Assembly (NCBI GenBank): GCA_963669155.1
Contig: OZ022597.1
Coordinates: forward strand, 7,504,240-7,568,239
DNA: 64,000 bases
Direction of reading: 5' to 3'
Source: Arbacia lixula
Taxonomy: Eukaryota; Echinodermata; Echinoidea; Arbacioida; Arbaciidae
Part shown: one piece after another, positions 55,045-64,000 of the stretch
How positions within the stretch are numbered: position 1 is the first letter of the stretch
How the letters are laid out: every line of letters starts with the position of its first letter
Notes under the pieces: generated by a model
What the model was told of the DNA's origin: nothing
What the model saw: the letters and a program-made list of their open reading frames with translations, nothing else
Databases searched by the model: none
Translations under genes and position numbers: made by a program

Positions 55045-55620
55045 AAAAACAAAACTGGAAGTTTGTAGCTGATCTTATATTGCAGTATAAAAGTCTCAAT
55101 TTCACAATGTTACGCATCATACCTGCTTACAAAATTGCATGAAACGTTACTTTCAGATATTTTCCTTTCGGACAAGTAATATGAAAAACGTGGCCAACCG
55201 CGCCCAAGCTAGTATTTCCATGTGAAAAAGTATCAAATTTCATATTCACTTGTCTTTATTAAGTATATAATAAGCACTTAGTGACAAAATTAAAAGTTCA
55301 GCAGCGAAAGCTGAAATGTTGCATGTATAGGAATGCGTATGACCTATTATAAAAGGCAGGTGAACGTGTCGCAATCGCGTATGCATCATATTGTTGAGAG
55401 CAGTTGCTGGTCATGAATATTAAGTGGCGGCATCAACCCTTGTTCAAAGCGATGTATATCCATGTGCTTAAATATCTTTGGTTAACCATATATATAGTCA
55501 TTGTCTAGCTCTCACAGCCATACATAAACGGACGGAACAGACACAGCACTTCACTACCGTAATAGTTAGATTACTGGTTTATCTTAGTGCAAAGTAAAAC
55601 ACATCATCGTGTTTTGTGTG

Positions 55621-55621
55621 A

Positions 55622-55686
<65 letters not shown>
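55621..55686. repeat. (TG)n microsatellite
   Basis: Over 30 TG units. Confidence 0.95.
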
Positions 55687-55913
55687 TGTATAGGGATGGG
55701 ATTAAGGTGGGGTGGAAAGGACATGGATATGTGGAGAAGTCAACGTTATATGCAAATGTGATCTTCCTTTTTTAATCATTTAACGCTTTGTCATTTCACG
55801 ACAACTTTTATAGCACAAAATATCTTAACTGGCGTCTTTCTTGTATTGGCGATGAAGGCGCTGCTACACTAATTGCAATTCGCTCCTTTTAGCTGTGTAT
55901 ACATGTGTGTGTG

Positions 55914-55946
55914 TGAGAGAGAGAGAGAAAAAAAAGAATGAGAGAA

Positions 55947-55996
<50 letters not shown>

Positions 55997-56020
55997 GGAG
56001 CGAAAGAAAGAGAAAGCGAT
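55914..56020. repeat. (GA)n microsatellite
   Basis: GA-rich tract with AAAG interruptions. Confidence 0.95.
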
Positions 56021-56121
56021 TATAGGCTTGGGAAAGTGAGTGAGTGACAGGGGATAAACAGGATCATCCAATGTTTCACAACAGGATCAGATAACGAGAT
56101 AATTTTCAAAAATGTTCCATC

Positions 56122-56129
<8 letters not shown>

Positions 56130-56152
<23 letters not shown>

Positions 56153-56463
56153 AAAAACGGGCCCTTAGTTTTCAACTTTTCCCGCTCTCTTCCATCACTT
56201 TTTTTTTTCATTTATCACTCCCTCTCTCTAACTCCTTTTTTCTAACACTTAACTTTCCCTCTTCTCTCTCCCATTCTTGTACACTTGATATCTAACTTCC
56301 CTCTCCCTCTTTCTTTCCCTCACTCACTCCCACTTTCTCTCACTTCTCTGTATCTCACTCCCTCTCTCTCTCTATCTCTCTCACTCTCTCCCTCCCTCTC
56401 TTCACTTTCTCTAATGTGTTCATCATTTCGCTCTCGCGTTTCCCCAAGCATTCTCTCCCCCCT

Positions 56464-56521
<58 letters not shown>

Positions 56522-56530
56522 TTCACCTCC
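56130..56530. repeat. Poly-A run and (CT)n-rich tract
   Basis: Run of about 22 A at 56136-56157, then pyrimidine-rich DNA with long CT runs at 56474-56522. Frames rich in Ser-Leu over it are artefacts. Confidence 0.9.
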
Positions 56531-57404
56531 CGCTGTTTCTCACCTAAGTTTTCTTCCTCTCTCTCCTTCCGTATCTCCCACTTTCTTAACCCTCTTTCTC
56601 TCTGTCACCTCCAGTCACTTTCTATTCATCATTTGACATACCATCCTCTCGACATCCCGGTCAATTAGGAGGGAAGGGGGTGAGACAAGACTACAAACAT
56701 GGGAAATATCCACGGTTGATAAAAATTCAAAAGTTAATAACATGGTAACCTTTTCGAGAAAAGTCACTGTGTCCAACCCTCTTCCTTTCACTCTCTCGTC
56801 TCTGTGTCAAATAGGGTGAGAGTGAGAGAAAGAGAGAGAGAGAGAGAAAGGTGATACCGCTGATATAAGATGTGACAGATGATGGATAGAAATGGTAAAC
56901 AATTTTTAATTCTGCCAATATGTGTCGCCGTCGTAAAATCCCGAGAGAACCTTCAAAATGAATTCAAATAACGACCTGTCACAATTGACCATGACAACCT
57001 ATATTATGATTTTCTGTTTGTTTATTTGGATTTCTTCCGAATGTCAAACTAATACCAGTACGCATTTAACAAGAGTAAACATGTATTACACTGTTCTTAA
57101 TACAATACATACTTATGGAATCACGTACAAAAGGAAAAGAACTATAAAAATGTTGTTCTTATCCTATCATGTGTTAATGTAGATGAAATTTTATTTAAAA
57201 AAACACACACATTCGATTTGTACTTTCTAAATGCTAAAATTACTTATCATCACGACCAATGAGTGGAGAACCATATCACAAATGATTACATTCAACCCTT
57301 ACTGTGGCATGAATAATAGCAATGACAGCTAGAGATAACGACAAATCATAAACTGCTAAACTAAATTCAAAGCTCCTCCACGCTGCTCAACTGGGTCGTG
57401 CTCA

Positions 57405-57960
57405 TCATTCGGAAGATTTGCTATTCCGAAGTTTCCTAACTCTGACGGGTCGTTATTCAGAAGATTCGTAACTCTGACAGTTCGTTAGTATGAAGGGTCG
57501 TAACTGTGACGGTTCATTATTCTAAAAAGTTGTACCTCTGACGGTTCATTATTATGAAGTGTCGTAACTCTAATAGTTCATTATTCTGAAGAGTCGTAAC
57601 TCCGACAGTTCGTTATTTTGAAGAGTCGTACAATTCTGATGGTTTTTTTCCAAAGTCTCGTAACTCTGATGGTTCATTTTTCAGAAGTCTCATGACTCTG
57701 ACGAATCGTTAGTTCGTTATTCCGAAGTTTCGTAATGCTGATGGTTTATCATTCCAAAGTTTCGTAACTCTTACGGTACGTTATGCCGAAGTATCGTAAC
57801 TCGAGTGGTTCATTCTTCCGAAGTTTCGTAACTCTGACGGTTCGGTATTCCACAGTTTTGTAACTCTGACGGTTTGTTATTCTGAAGACGCAAAGTTCGT
57901 GTACCTGGGAGCTCGTCAATCCGGAAATAAATCAACTTGAATTAATCCGACGGTTGGCTA
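57405..57960. repeat. Minisatellite of ~32-36-bp TTCGTTATTCCGAAG units
   Basis: About 15 degenerate copies of TTCRTTATTCYGAAGwkTCG followed by TAACTCTGACGG. The core TTCGTTATTCCGAA is itself an inverted repeat of TTCGGAATAACGAA. The same core makes up the shorter copies at 40965 and 51475, so this is an expanded member of one family. Confidence 0.9.
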
Positions 57961-59687
57961 TTTTGACAGCTGTTAATTCCGACGGTTTCTTAATTTAAAA
58001 ATGATAGAAATTTTCAAAATCCGAAAGTGAAATAGGGTTCCTTCCTCTGAAAACGAAATGTATTCTATCAGTAACAAAATAATAGTTTAGTAATAATTTG
58101 GTATTTTATATTCCGTTTTACGAACTAATTTTTTGCAGATTTACGAATCTTATATCATTTTCGGATTAACAAATCTCCGAAATATATATACATATATCAA
58201 ATCTTTAAAATACCGAGATGAACGGCTACATTTGGCAATTGTTGAGGCAAATACGAAGAGTGAAATCTGTTACTGGTGGGAATGGAACGTCGACATTTAG
58301 CTTATGACGTTCTAACCCCGTTCAATTCCCGACGGAGACAGTTTGTCAATCCTCACGTTTACCTAAATAGAATAGAATAGAAGCTTTCCATTCAGTAATG
58401 CTGGGCTGCCCCCTACAGTCAAGCTATGTTCAATTTAATACCAAAAGTAGATTTTTAGAAAAATGCGAATAACCGTGCGCCAAATAGCCACACTGATGTT
58501 CTAACAACTTTCCTCCTAGCCTTCACCTTGTTTCTCGCAGGTCAAGATTCATTCCCACTCGAACATGTACCTCTTTAAGAATCATTGAAGCATTTTGGCA
58601 CAGGTACCGCACACCAATACAATACTATAGAGCAGCGTTAGGCCTCGCACATGCTAGGCTCCTACACTTGGAATTTAGCGACCAAGCTCGTGGATATCAT
58701 GTTCGCCACTGAAAAAAACATGCACGCAAAACCATTTCGACCACAGCTATCAGACGAACACAAAACAATGACAGTTTCATACGACTTTGAAGGGACACAA
58801 AGTGATCGTCAATAGATTAAACACTTTTCAGAGGACAATTTCCTAAGTCATCTGCATCAAGATCAACATTTTTTTAAGCGCGGATAGGCCTTTATGTGTT
58901 TTTTGTAAATCCGTTTTGCAGATGGAAAATCGCAGCTTCACTTTTTCATTCTGTTCACACATACGTCACATGTTTTGGAATAAGCTTACTAATGTGCATA
59001 TCAATTCTAAAATCTCTCTGATTTTGATGCACGACGACCAACATAGATTGGTTATGACGAGCATTGTGCATCCACACCAAGTCAGGGGGAATAAATAATA
59101 TATACATTTATTTGGCTTTTTGCTGCTCTGTGCAACTAGTGTTTAGACTTAAGACTGTAGGTATTTTGTTTTGTAGCAAAATAAATATCTTATCTTTTAT
59201 TTCCAAAAATTATCTTGAAGAGTAATTACTTTGACAAAACAACTGTCTAGATTAATTCCAGCCGTAAGCGAAACTGTTTTGCTACGTTAATCACGAATTA
59301 AACATCGTACAATGTTACAAAATGGGTTTTTCAAAAATATCCGTCTTTATGTAATTCGCTTAGTCATTAGAAGAAAAATCTGAATCTTTGGACTCACGTC
59401 ATTCCCGAAGACTGAGCTTAAAGCTCACCCTTAGTCTAAATCAATCCAGGATTTTTCATTTTTAAAGAGGGTCCTAATTTTCTTTTGGTTTCTGGTAGCA
59501 GAGTTTCATCAAACTCAGATTTAAGACGAGTCTAATATTTCAAAGTAACACTAATCTATTGCATTATGATAGATCAACCATTCATGAACTCATAATCGAA
59601 AATACAGCGAGATTTTCAAAATCTTTCACTTTTCGGCACAGTGGTAGGAAATCCACGAAACCCTTTTATTTTGTTCACAGTGAAATT
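57961..59687. other. Intergenic DNA, nothing firm
   Basis: A possible decayed Pol III B box (CCCGTTCAATTCCCG, 58318-58332) has no matching A box or stem. No coding similarity found. Confidence 0.4.
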
Positions 59688-60975
59688 TTACTTCCTCCGA
59701 AACCCTCTACAAAGAATTCGTTGAAGTGTCTCGCGGAGAAGTGGCTGGGCCAATGGATACGCCAGGGGGTTGAGGAGGCTATTGATATATGTTATCCAGC
59801 GGGCGCCATTCCCAAATTCTTCAATGATTATGTTGAAATATCCGAGAACAAGGGACAAGCAATTGGGAGTCCATGTCAAGAAGAATGCTACAACGATGAA
59901 CGTTAGGGTTCGTATGGCTTTGTTTCTGTTGGTTGGGAATACCTTCCGTGGCCTTCGGTTTTGATAGGCCTGCCTGTTGTCTTTGGATAGATCACTACTC
60001 GTAACTCACTCAATGGTGATAGATTCTGAACCTGCCTTCGCAGCCCTGTAGGATGTCGGTCTGCATCCTGGACACCGTCGGATTCTTCATACTCGCATGA
60101 ATCTTTAAAGTCAGGTTCAATTTCTAGCGCCGTGCTGACAGCATTTGTAAGCCCTACAGAACAAATCGCCGATAGTGTACGGACGCTTCCGCCGGGTACA
60201 GCTTTATTTCCGCTTTCTTCCGGTTTGGTGTCCATGTTCAGTTGGTGGCCGTTTCTCACTGGAGCACTTGCTTTGTTGGTGCAATGTAATGATTGTCCTG
60301 GTCCTTCGATTGACTTGCCATCTCTTTGATATAGTTGCCCATTGGTGTTTCCAAACTTTCCTGCCACGTGCTTCTTTCCTGTTTTCTGAATTTGACGCCA
60401 GATCTTCGCGTAAAGGATCGCAATCGAGAGAAAAGGGACAATCAGCTGGAAACAGATGACTGCAATATTTCCCGGGAGATTGGTGACAATGTTTGGCAGG
60501 GTGAACATGAGCGAGATTGCTTTCGGTTGAATCGACTATGTCCTAGATAATGAGGATTGGAAACCAGAAACTGAAGGACACGAACCAGGTGCAGAGGTTG
60601 ATGACAAGTGCCTTCCTGTGGGACTTCCACCGGAGATGTCGAAGCGGAGAGCACACGGCGAAGTAGCGGTCGAGACAGATCGCGACCACCGTCAGAACGG
60701 ACACGCTGAGGAAAGTGCTCTGCAACCCTAGAAAAAAGCACCCTGCCAGCTCTCCAAAGTGCCACGCCCCGTTCAGTTGGATCGCGCTTCGAAGCGGCAT
60801 AAACACAACCCCGATAAAGAGATCCGAGATGGTGATATTGATGATGTATTGGTTTGAGTAAGTCTGGAGACGTTTTTCTTTCAGGAATGCCAGCAGTTTG
60901 AGGGAATAAATAAAGACTGTCTGAAAAGAGAGGAAAACTAAAGTGCTGAAGATTACAAGTGCTTTCCACCCCTAA
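59688..60975 (-). pseudogene. Third class A GPCR paralogue, diverged and disrupted
   Basis: The minus strand carries all seven helices in order: TM1 LVIFSTLVFLSFQTVFIYSL, TM2 YIINITISDLFIGVVFMPLR, TM3 with CLDRY, TM4 ALVINLCTWFVSFSFWFPIL, TM5 NIAVICFQLIVPFLSIAILY, TM6 TLTFIVVAFFLTWTPN, TM7 YINSLLNPLAYPLAQPLLR. Gln is again at the 3.32-equivalent (LGLQST). The frame is broken at least twice: a TAG replaces the Trp after TM4 with a frame change before TM5 (60510-60545), and another frame change lies in intracellular loop 3 before TM6. The N-tail also meets a stop just before TM1. The TM1 Asn is replaced. Roughly half the helix residues match the two intact receptors. Most likely a pseudogene; small introns or sequence errors are possible. 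Confidence 0.8.
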
Positions 60976-61230
60976 CAATTCATATATCATGTGTGGCGTC
61001 GTTATCACGTCTCTATCGTGACACGATATTTGATATGATTGGAGAAACGCGGCAAGTAGAATATATTTTTTTTCCATGGTATCAAAGTTCCATTAAGTTA
61101 TGCTAAAAAAGAATGAGTACAATCATTTCGTATCAAGATAATTTTTTTGTTATGGTGTTGTTGCTGTTGTTAAAGAGAAACACTGTTAAGCGAAAGTTTT
61201 AAGTTTTTCACATACATTTTTCCTTAGAAT

Positions 61231-61299
61231 GTATTATGTGTTACATAATTTATATATCCATGTACTGCATGTATATATAAATTATGTAACACATAATAC
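61231..61299. repeat. Perfect hairpin, 27-bp arms
   Basis: GTATTATGTGTTACATAATT (and on through TATATAT) pairs with the inverted copy ending ACATAATAC; the loop is CCATGTACTGCATG. Confidence 0.9.
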
Positions 61300-62601
61300 A
61301 CATATACACATATTTTCATTCGGGGTCCAATGTAGCAAGCATTGCTTCTTTGTGGACCCCTCCACAAAAATATTATTCCTATGAATGTATTGTGTTTATC
61401 ATTTCTTGTTTGTTATTGTTATGTTTGCGATCGGGTGTATTTGTATTTGTGGTATTTTTGAATGGTGAGTATGAGACTTGTAAAATTAAAGTAGATTACA
61501 AGAGTATCATTTACTCTGTACAAACAACAAGTCATATAGTCCAGATTCACAAGATATAGGTAGAGCAAGATATAGATGCTCGCTTTTCTACTTCACTAAG
61601 CTTTTTCCTCAGCTAGCATGGCTAGAGCCACATGAGAAACAACATGAATTGGGGGTGTGGTCTAACTTTATGGGGTAACATCTACATGTAGGATATGGAA
61701 GAAGCTAGGGGTGTGGCCTCTGCCTGGTGGCTTGACCAAGAGACAAAGAGAAAGTACTTGTATAGATGGAATTCGTGGTCAAGTACTTAGTTAGGTGGTC
61801 TGGGTAAAGGAATGCTTAGAAGACTCACGGTGTGGTCTGAGAAAGAGTGATTGGTATAGATCAAACAGTCAATGGGGAAAAGGTTAATTACTGGGGGAAA
61901 GAGTAATAATAGATAACTACTATACAACATCCCCTTTGCTTGGAAGTAAGGCTCCCTTCCAATTCAAATTCCTGTGAGGTATTGACACGAATAAGAAATA
62001 ATGAAGATGTTAAGCAACTGTGAAATCGTGAAACCGACATACAATTGCTCTACTATTGTTCCACATGTCTTTCTCTTTCTCACATACATGTCGAAGATAT
62101 ATGACTTCCTTACACTTCCTAAACTGTTTGTAAGCTTGCTAAGTTACAACACACATTATTATACACAACTGGAATCAAAGAATATAGTCTAAAAAACTAT
62201 ATGCGAGTATGTCATAAGATATCATGCTACATGATTAACTAACGTCTACGTTGAAAATACGTATATTTCAACTATACACTGTTATTAGAATCAATGTGTG
62301 CAGACTTGTTCATTTCTCCATTAATTGAAAACTTTAACATCAATCATTAAAAAAAAATGTTTCTATTTAAACAATAAATCGTCACCACAGCATGAACACT
62401 AGTATCGCCAAATACGATTTATCCATAGGTGCAATGTAACATCTTAACGACATATTTATAAATGAGAAATCAAACGGGTGCGCTCTAGGCGTTGAAAGTG
62501 TGTCCATGTTTTAATAGGCCATAATCAAACATCCATAACAATATAAGTATACATTAAGAGAGACATTACATTACACATGATGACATCAAATATATCATAC
62601 A

Positions 62602-62602
<1 letters not shown>

Positions 62603-62658
<56 letters not shown>
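62603..62658. repeat. (TA)n microsatellite in repeat unit 1
   Basis: About 28 TA units ending 24 bases before the tRNA-like gene; unit 2 has only about 11. Confidence 0.95.
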
Positions 62659-62659
<1 letters not shown>

Positions 62660-62682
62660 GGGTTCGCCTTAGACACTAACCC

Positions 62683-62754
62683 GTCTCTGTGGTCTAGTGG
62701 TTAAGGCACCGGCGTTCAAAGCTGGGGGCCCGGGTTCGATTCCCGGCAGAGACA
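62683..62754 (+). tRNA. tRNA-like Pol III gene, anticodon UCA (copy 1)
   Basis: 71 bases plus discriminator A fold as a complete cloverleaf. The acceptor stem GTCTCTG/CAGAGAC is perfect, with U8; the anticodon stem is CCGGC/GCTGG (one G-U); the seven-base loop GTTCAAA places UCA at 34-36, with U33 and A37; the T stem is perfect around TTCGATT. A box TGGTCTAGTGG and B box GGTTCGATTCC are near consensus, and a TTTTTT terminator follows directly. UCA reads UGA. It has no long variable arm, so it is not a normal selenocysteine tRNA; the body is tRNA-Glu-like. It is either a UGA-reading (suppressor-type) tRNA or a tRNA-derived SINE head. Confidence 0.65.
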
Positions 62755-62970
62755 TTTTTTCGGCATCACCAATTTTTCCAAAGGGTAGATAGCTCTGGGG
62801 AACCTTGATTTAAGCTACGCCTACCATTGTTCTCTTCATCTATTTCTTTCACAAAATATTTAAAAAATAAAAGAGTTCCCAAAGCTGTTGTATATGTATA
62901 ATTTCTTACATTTATATATATATATATATATATACGAATATATACATATATTAAAATACAGTACAAGTCA

Positions 62971-64000
62971 TTAGTATACATCAAACAGTCAATGGGGAAA
63001 AGGTTAATTACTGGGGGAAAGGGTAATAATAGATAACTACTATACAACATCCCCTTTTTGGAAATAAGGCTCCCCTCCTATTCAAATTCCTGTGGGCTAT
63101 TGACACGATAAAGAAACAATGAAGATGTGAAGCAACTGTGATTCGTGAAACCGACATACAATTACTCTACTATTGTTCCACATGTCCTTCTCTCTCTCTT
63201 TCTCACATACATGTCGAAGATATATGACTTGCTTACACGTCCTAAACTGTTTGTAAACTTACTAAGTTACAACACACATTATTATACACAACTGAAACCT
63301 AAGAATATAGTCTAAAAACTGTATGCGAACATGTCATAACATATCATGCTACATGATTAACTATCGTCTACATTGAAAATACGTATATTTCTACTATACA
63401 CTGTTATTAGAATCAATGTGTGCAGACTTATTCATCTCTCCATTAATTGAAAACTTTAATATCAATCATTAAAGAAAATGATTCTAGTTTAAAAACAATA
63501 AATCGTCAACACAGCATGAACACTAGTATCGCCATATACGATTAATCCATAGGTACAATGTAACATCTTGACAACATGATTATAAATGAGAAATCAAACG
63601 GGTGCGCTCGAGGCTTTGAAAGTGTGTCCATGTTTAAATAGGCCATAATCATACATCCATAACAATATAAGTATACATTTAGAGAGACATTGCATTACAC
63701 ATGATGACATCAAATGTATCATACAGTATATATATATATATATATATACGGGTTCGCCTTAGCCACTAACCCGTCTCTGCGGTCTAGTGGTTAAGGCACC
63801 GGCGTTCAAAGCTGGGGGCCCGGGTTCGATTCCCGGCAGAGACATTTTTTCGGCATCACCAATTTTTCCAAAGGGTAGATAGCTCTGGGGAGCCTTGATT
63901 TAAGCTACGCCTACCATTGTTCTCTTCATCTATTTCTTTCACAAAATATTTAAAAAATAAAAGAGTTGCCAAATCTGTTGTATATGTATAATTTCTTACA
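62971..64000. repeat. ~1.1-kb tandem repeat, unit 2 (cut by window end)
   Basis: Begins TTAGTATACATCAAACAGTC. Unit spacing is 1120 bases at the start and 1090 at the tRNA-like gene. The array may continue past the window. Confidence 0.93.
63773..63844 (+). tRNA. tRNA-like Pol III gene, anticodon UCA (copy 2)
   Basis: Identical to copy 1 except at position 8 (C in place of the nearly universal U). All stems, the UCA anticodon, both promoter boxes and the TTTTTT terminator are kept. Its 5' flank repeats the ACGGGTT...AACCCGT hairpin seen before copy 1. Confidence 0.6.

Larger units (their letters stand above)
61851..62970. repeat. ~1.1-kb tandem repeat, unit 1
   Basis: Begins TTGGTATAGATCAAACAGTC and runs through GGTTAATTACTGGGGGAAAG, an AT-rich body, a (TA)n tract, the tRNA-like gene at 62683 and a ~200-base tail. 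About 90-95% like unit 2; the (TA)n length is the main size difference. Confidence 0.93.

Noticed and set aside
58270-58340. Possible tRNA relic with a B-box-like CCGTTCAATTCCCG
   Set aside because: No A box at the right distance and no closing acceptor stem.
59559-59906. Plus-strand 115-codon frame
   Set aside because: Antisense of the TM7 end of the disrupted GPCR, whose minus-strand motifs (NPLAY, LAQPLL) explain the sequence.
62683-62754. Selenocysteine tRNA
   Set aside because: The anticodon UCA fits, but the gene is 72 nt with a short variable region; animal tRNA-Sec is about 90 nt with a long extra arm and a longer acceptor-T helix.
1-64000. CRISPR arrays, bacterial operons, endogenous viruses or LTR elements
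   Set aside because: The tandem repeats lack CRISPR-like unique spacers; splice sites and gene families are metazoan; no LTR pair, gag, capsid or envelope motif was seen. The reverse-transcriptase pieces are of non-LTR type.

Overview
This is metazoan nuclear DNA: about 37% GC by eye, genes split by introns of 0.5-3.5 kb with GT-AG borders, and dense small inverted-repeat elements, microsatellites and decayed LINEs. Gene content, intron style, abundant foldback elements and a tandem cluster of intron-less rhodopsin-type receptors suggest an invertebrate deuterostome, most likely a sea urchin or another echinoderm. That placement is inference; no lineage-diagnostic gene is present.

Layout. 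1-1581 (+): 3' part of a gene for an extracellular leucine-rich-repeat/Ig protein. 1.6-7.4 kb: intergenic, with a MITE, a foldback element and a 5'-truncated CR1/L2-type LINE. 7491-14885 (+): complete seven-exon WASHC3 (CCDC53), 195 aa, the small subunit of the WASH actin-nucleation complex on endosomes; its last exon is followed by about four decayed tandem copies of itself. 18548-39771 (+): complete twelve-exon SLC23-family (ascorbate/nucleobase) transporter, 620 aa, with one GC-AG intron, a duplicated piece of exon 3 inside intron 3, and a 345-bp palindrome ending about a dozen bases before exon 9. 41.5-61.0 kb (-): cluster of single-exon class A GPCRs: two intact close paralogues (47054-48286 and 52905-54158), one diverged and broken paralogue (59688-60975) and two short relics (41515-41642, 52790-52839). 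61.85-64.0 kb: two units of a ~1.1-kb tandem repeat, each carrying a tRNA-like Pol III gene whose cloverleaf has anticodon UCA.

The genes are not an obvious functional unit: WASHC3 is housekeeping, the transporter is a solute carrier, and the GPCRs look like a lineage-specific sensory-type expansion. The GPCRs share a Gln at position 3.32 (not the amine-binding Asp), and the two intact ones lack a cysteine in extracellular loop 2, so a non-amine ligand is likely. The least ordinary items are the UCA tRNA-like repeat, the repeated WASHC3 tail, the exon-3 duplicate, the palindromes and the repeat families shared between introns and intergenic DNA. No retrovirus, LTR element, Polinton, CRISPR or toxin gene was recognised.
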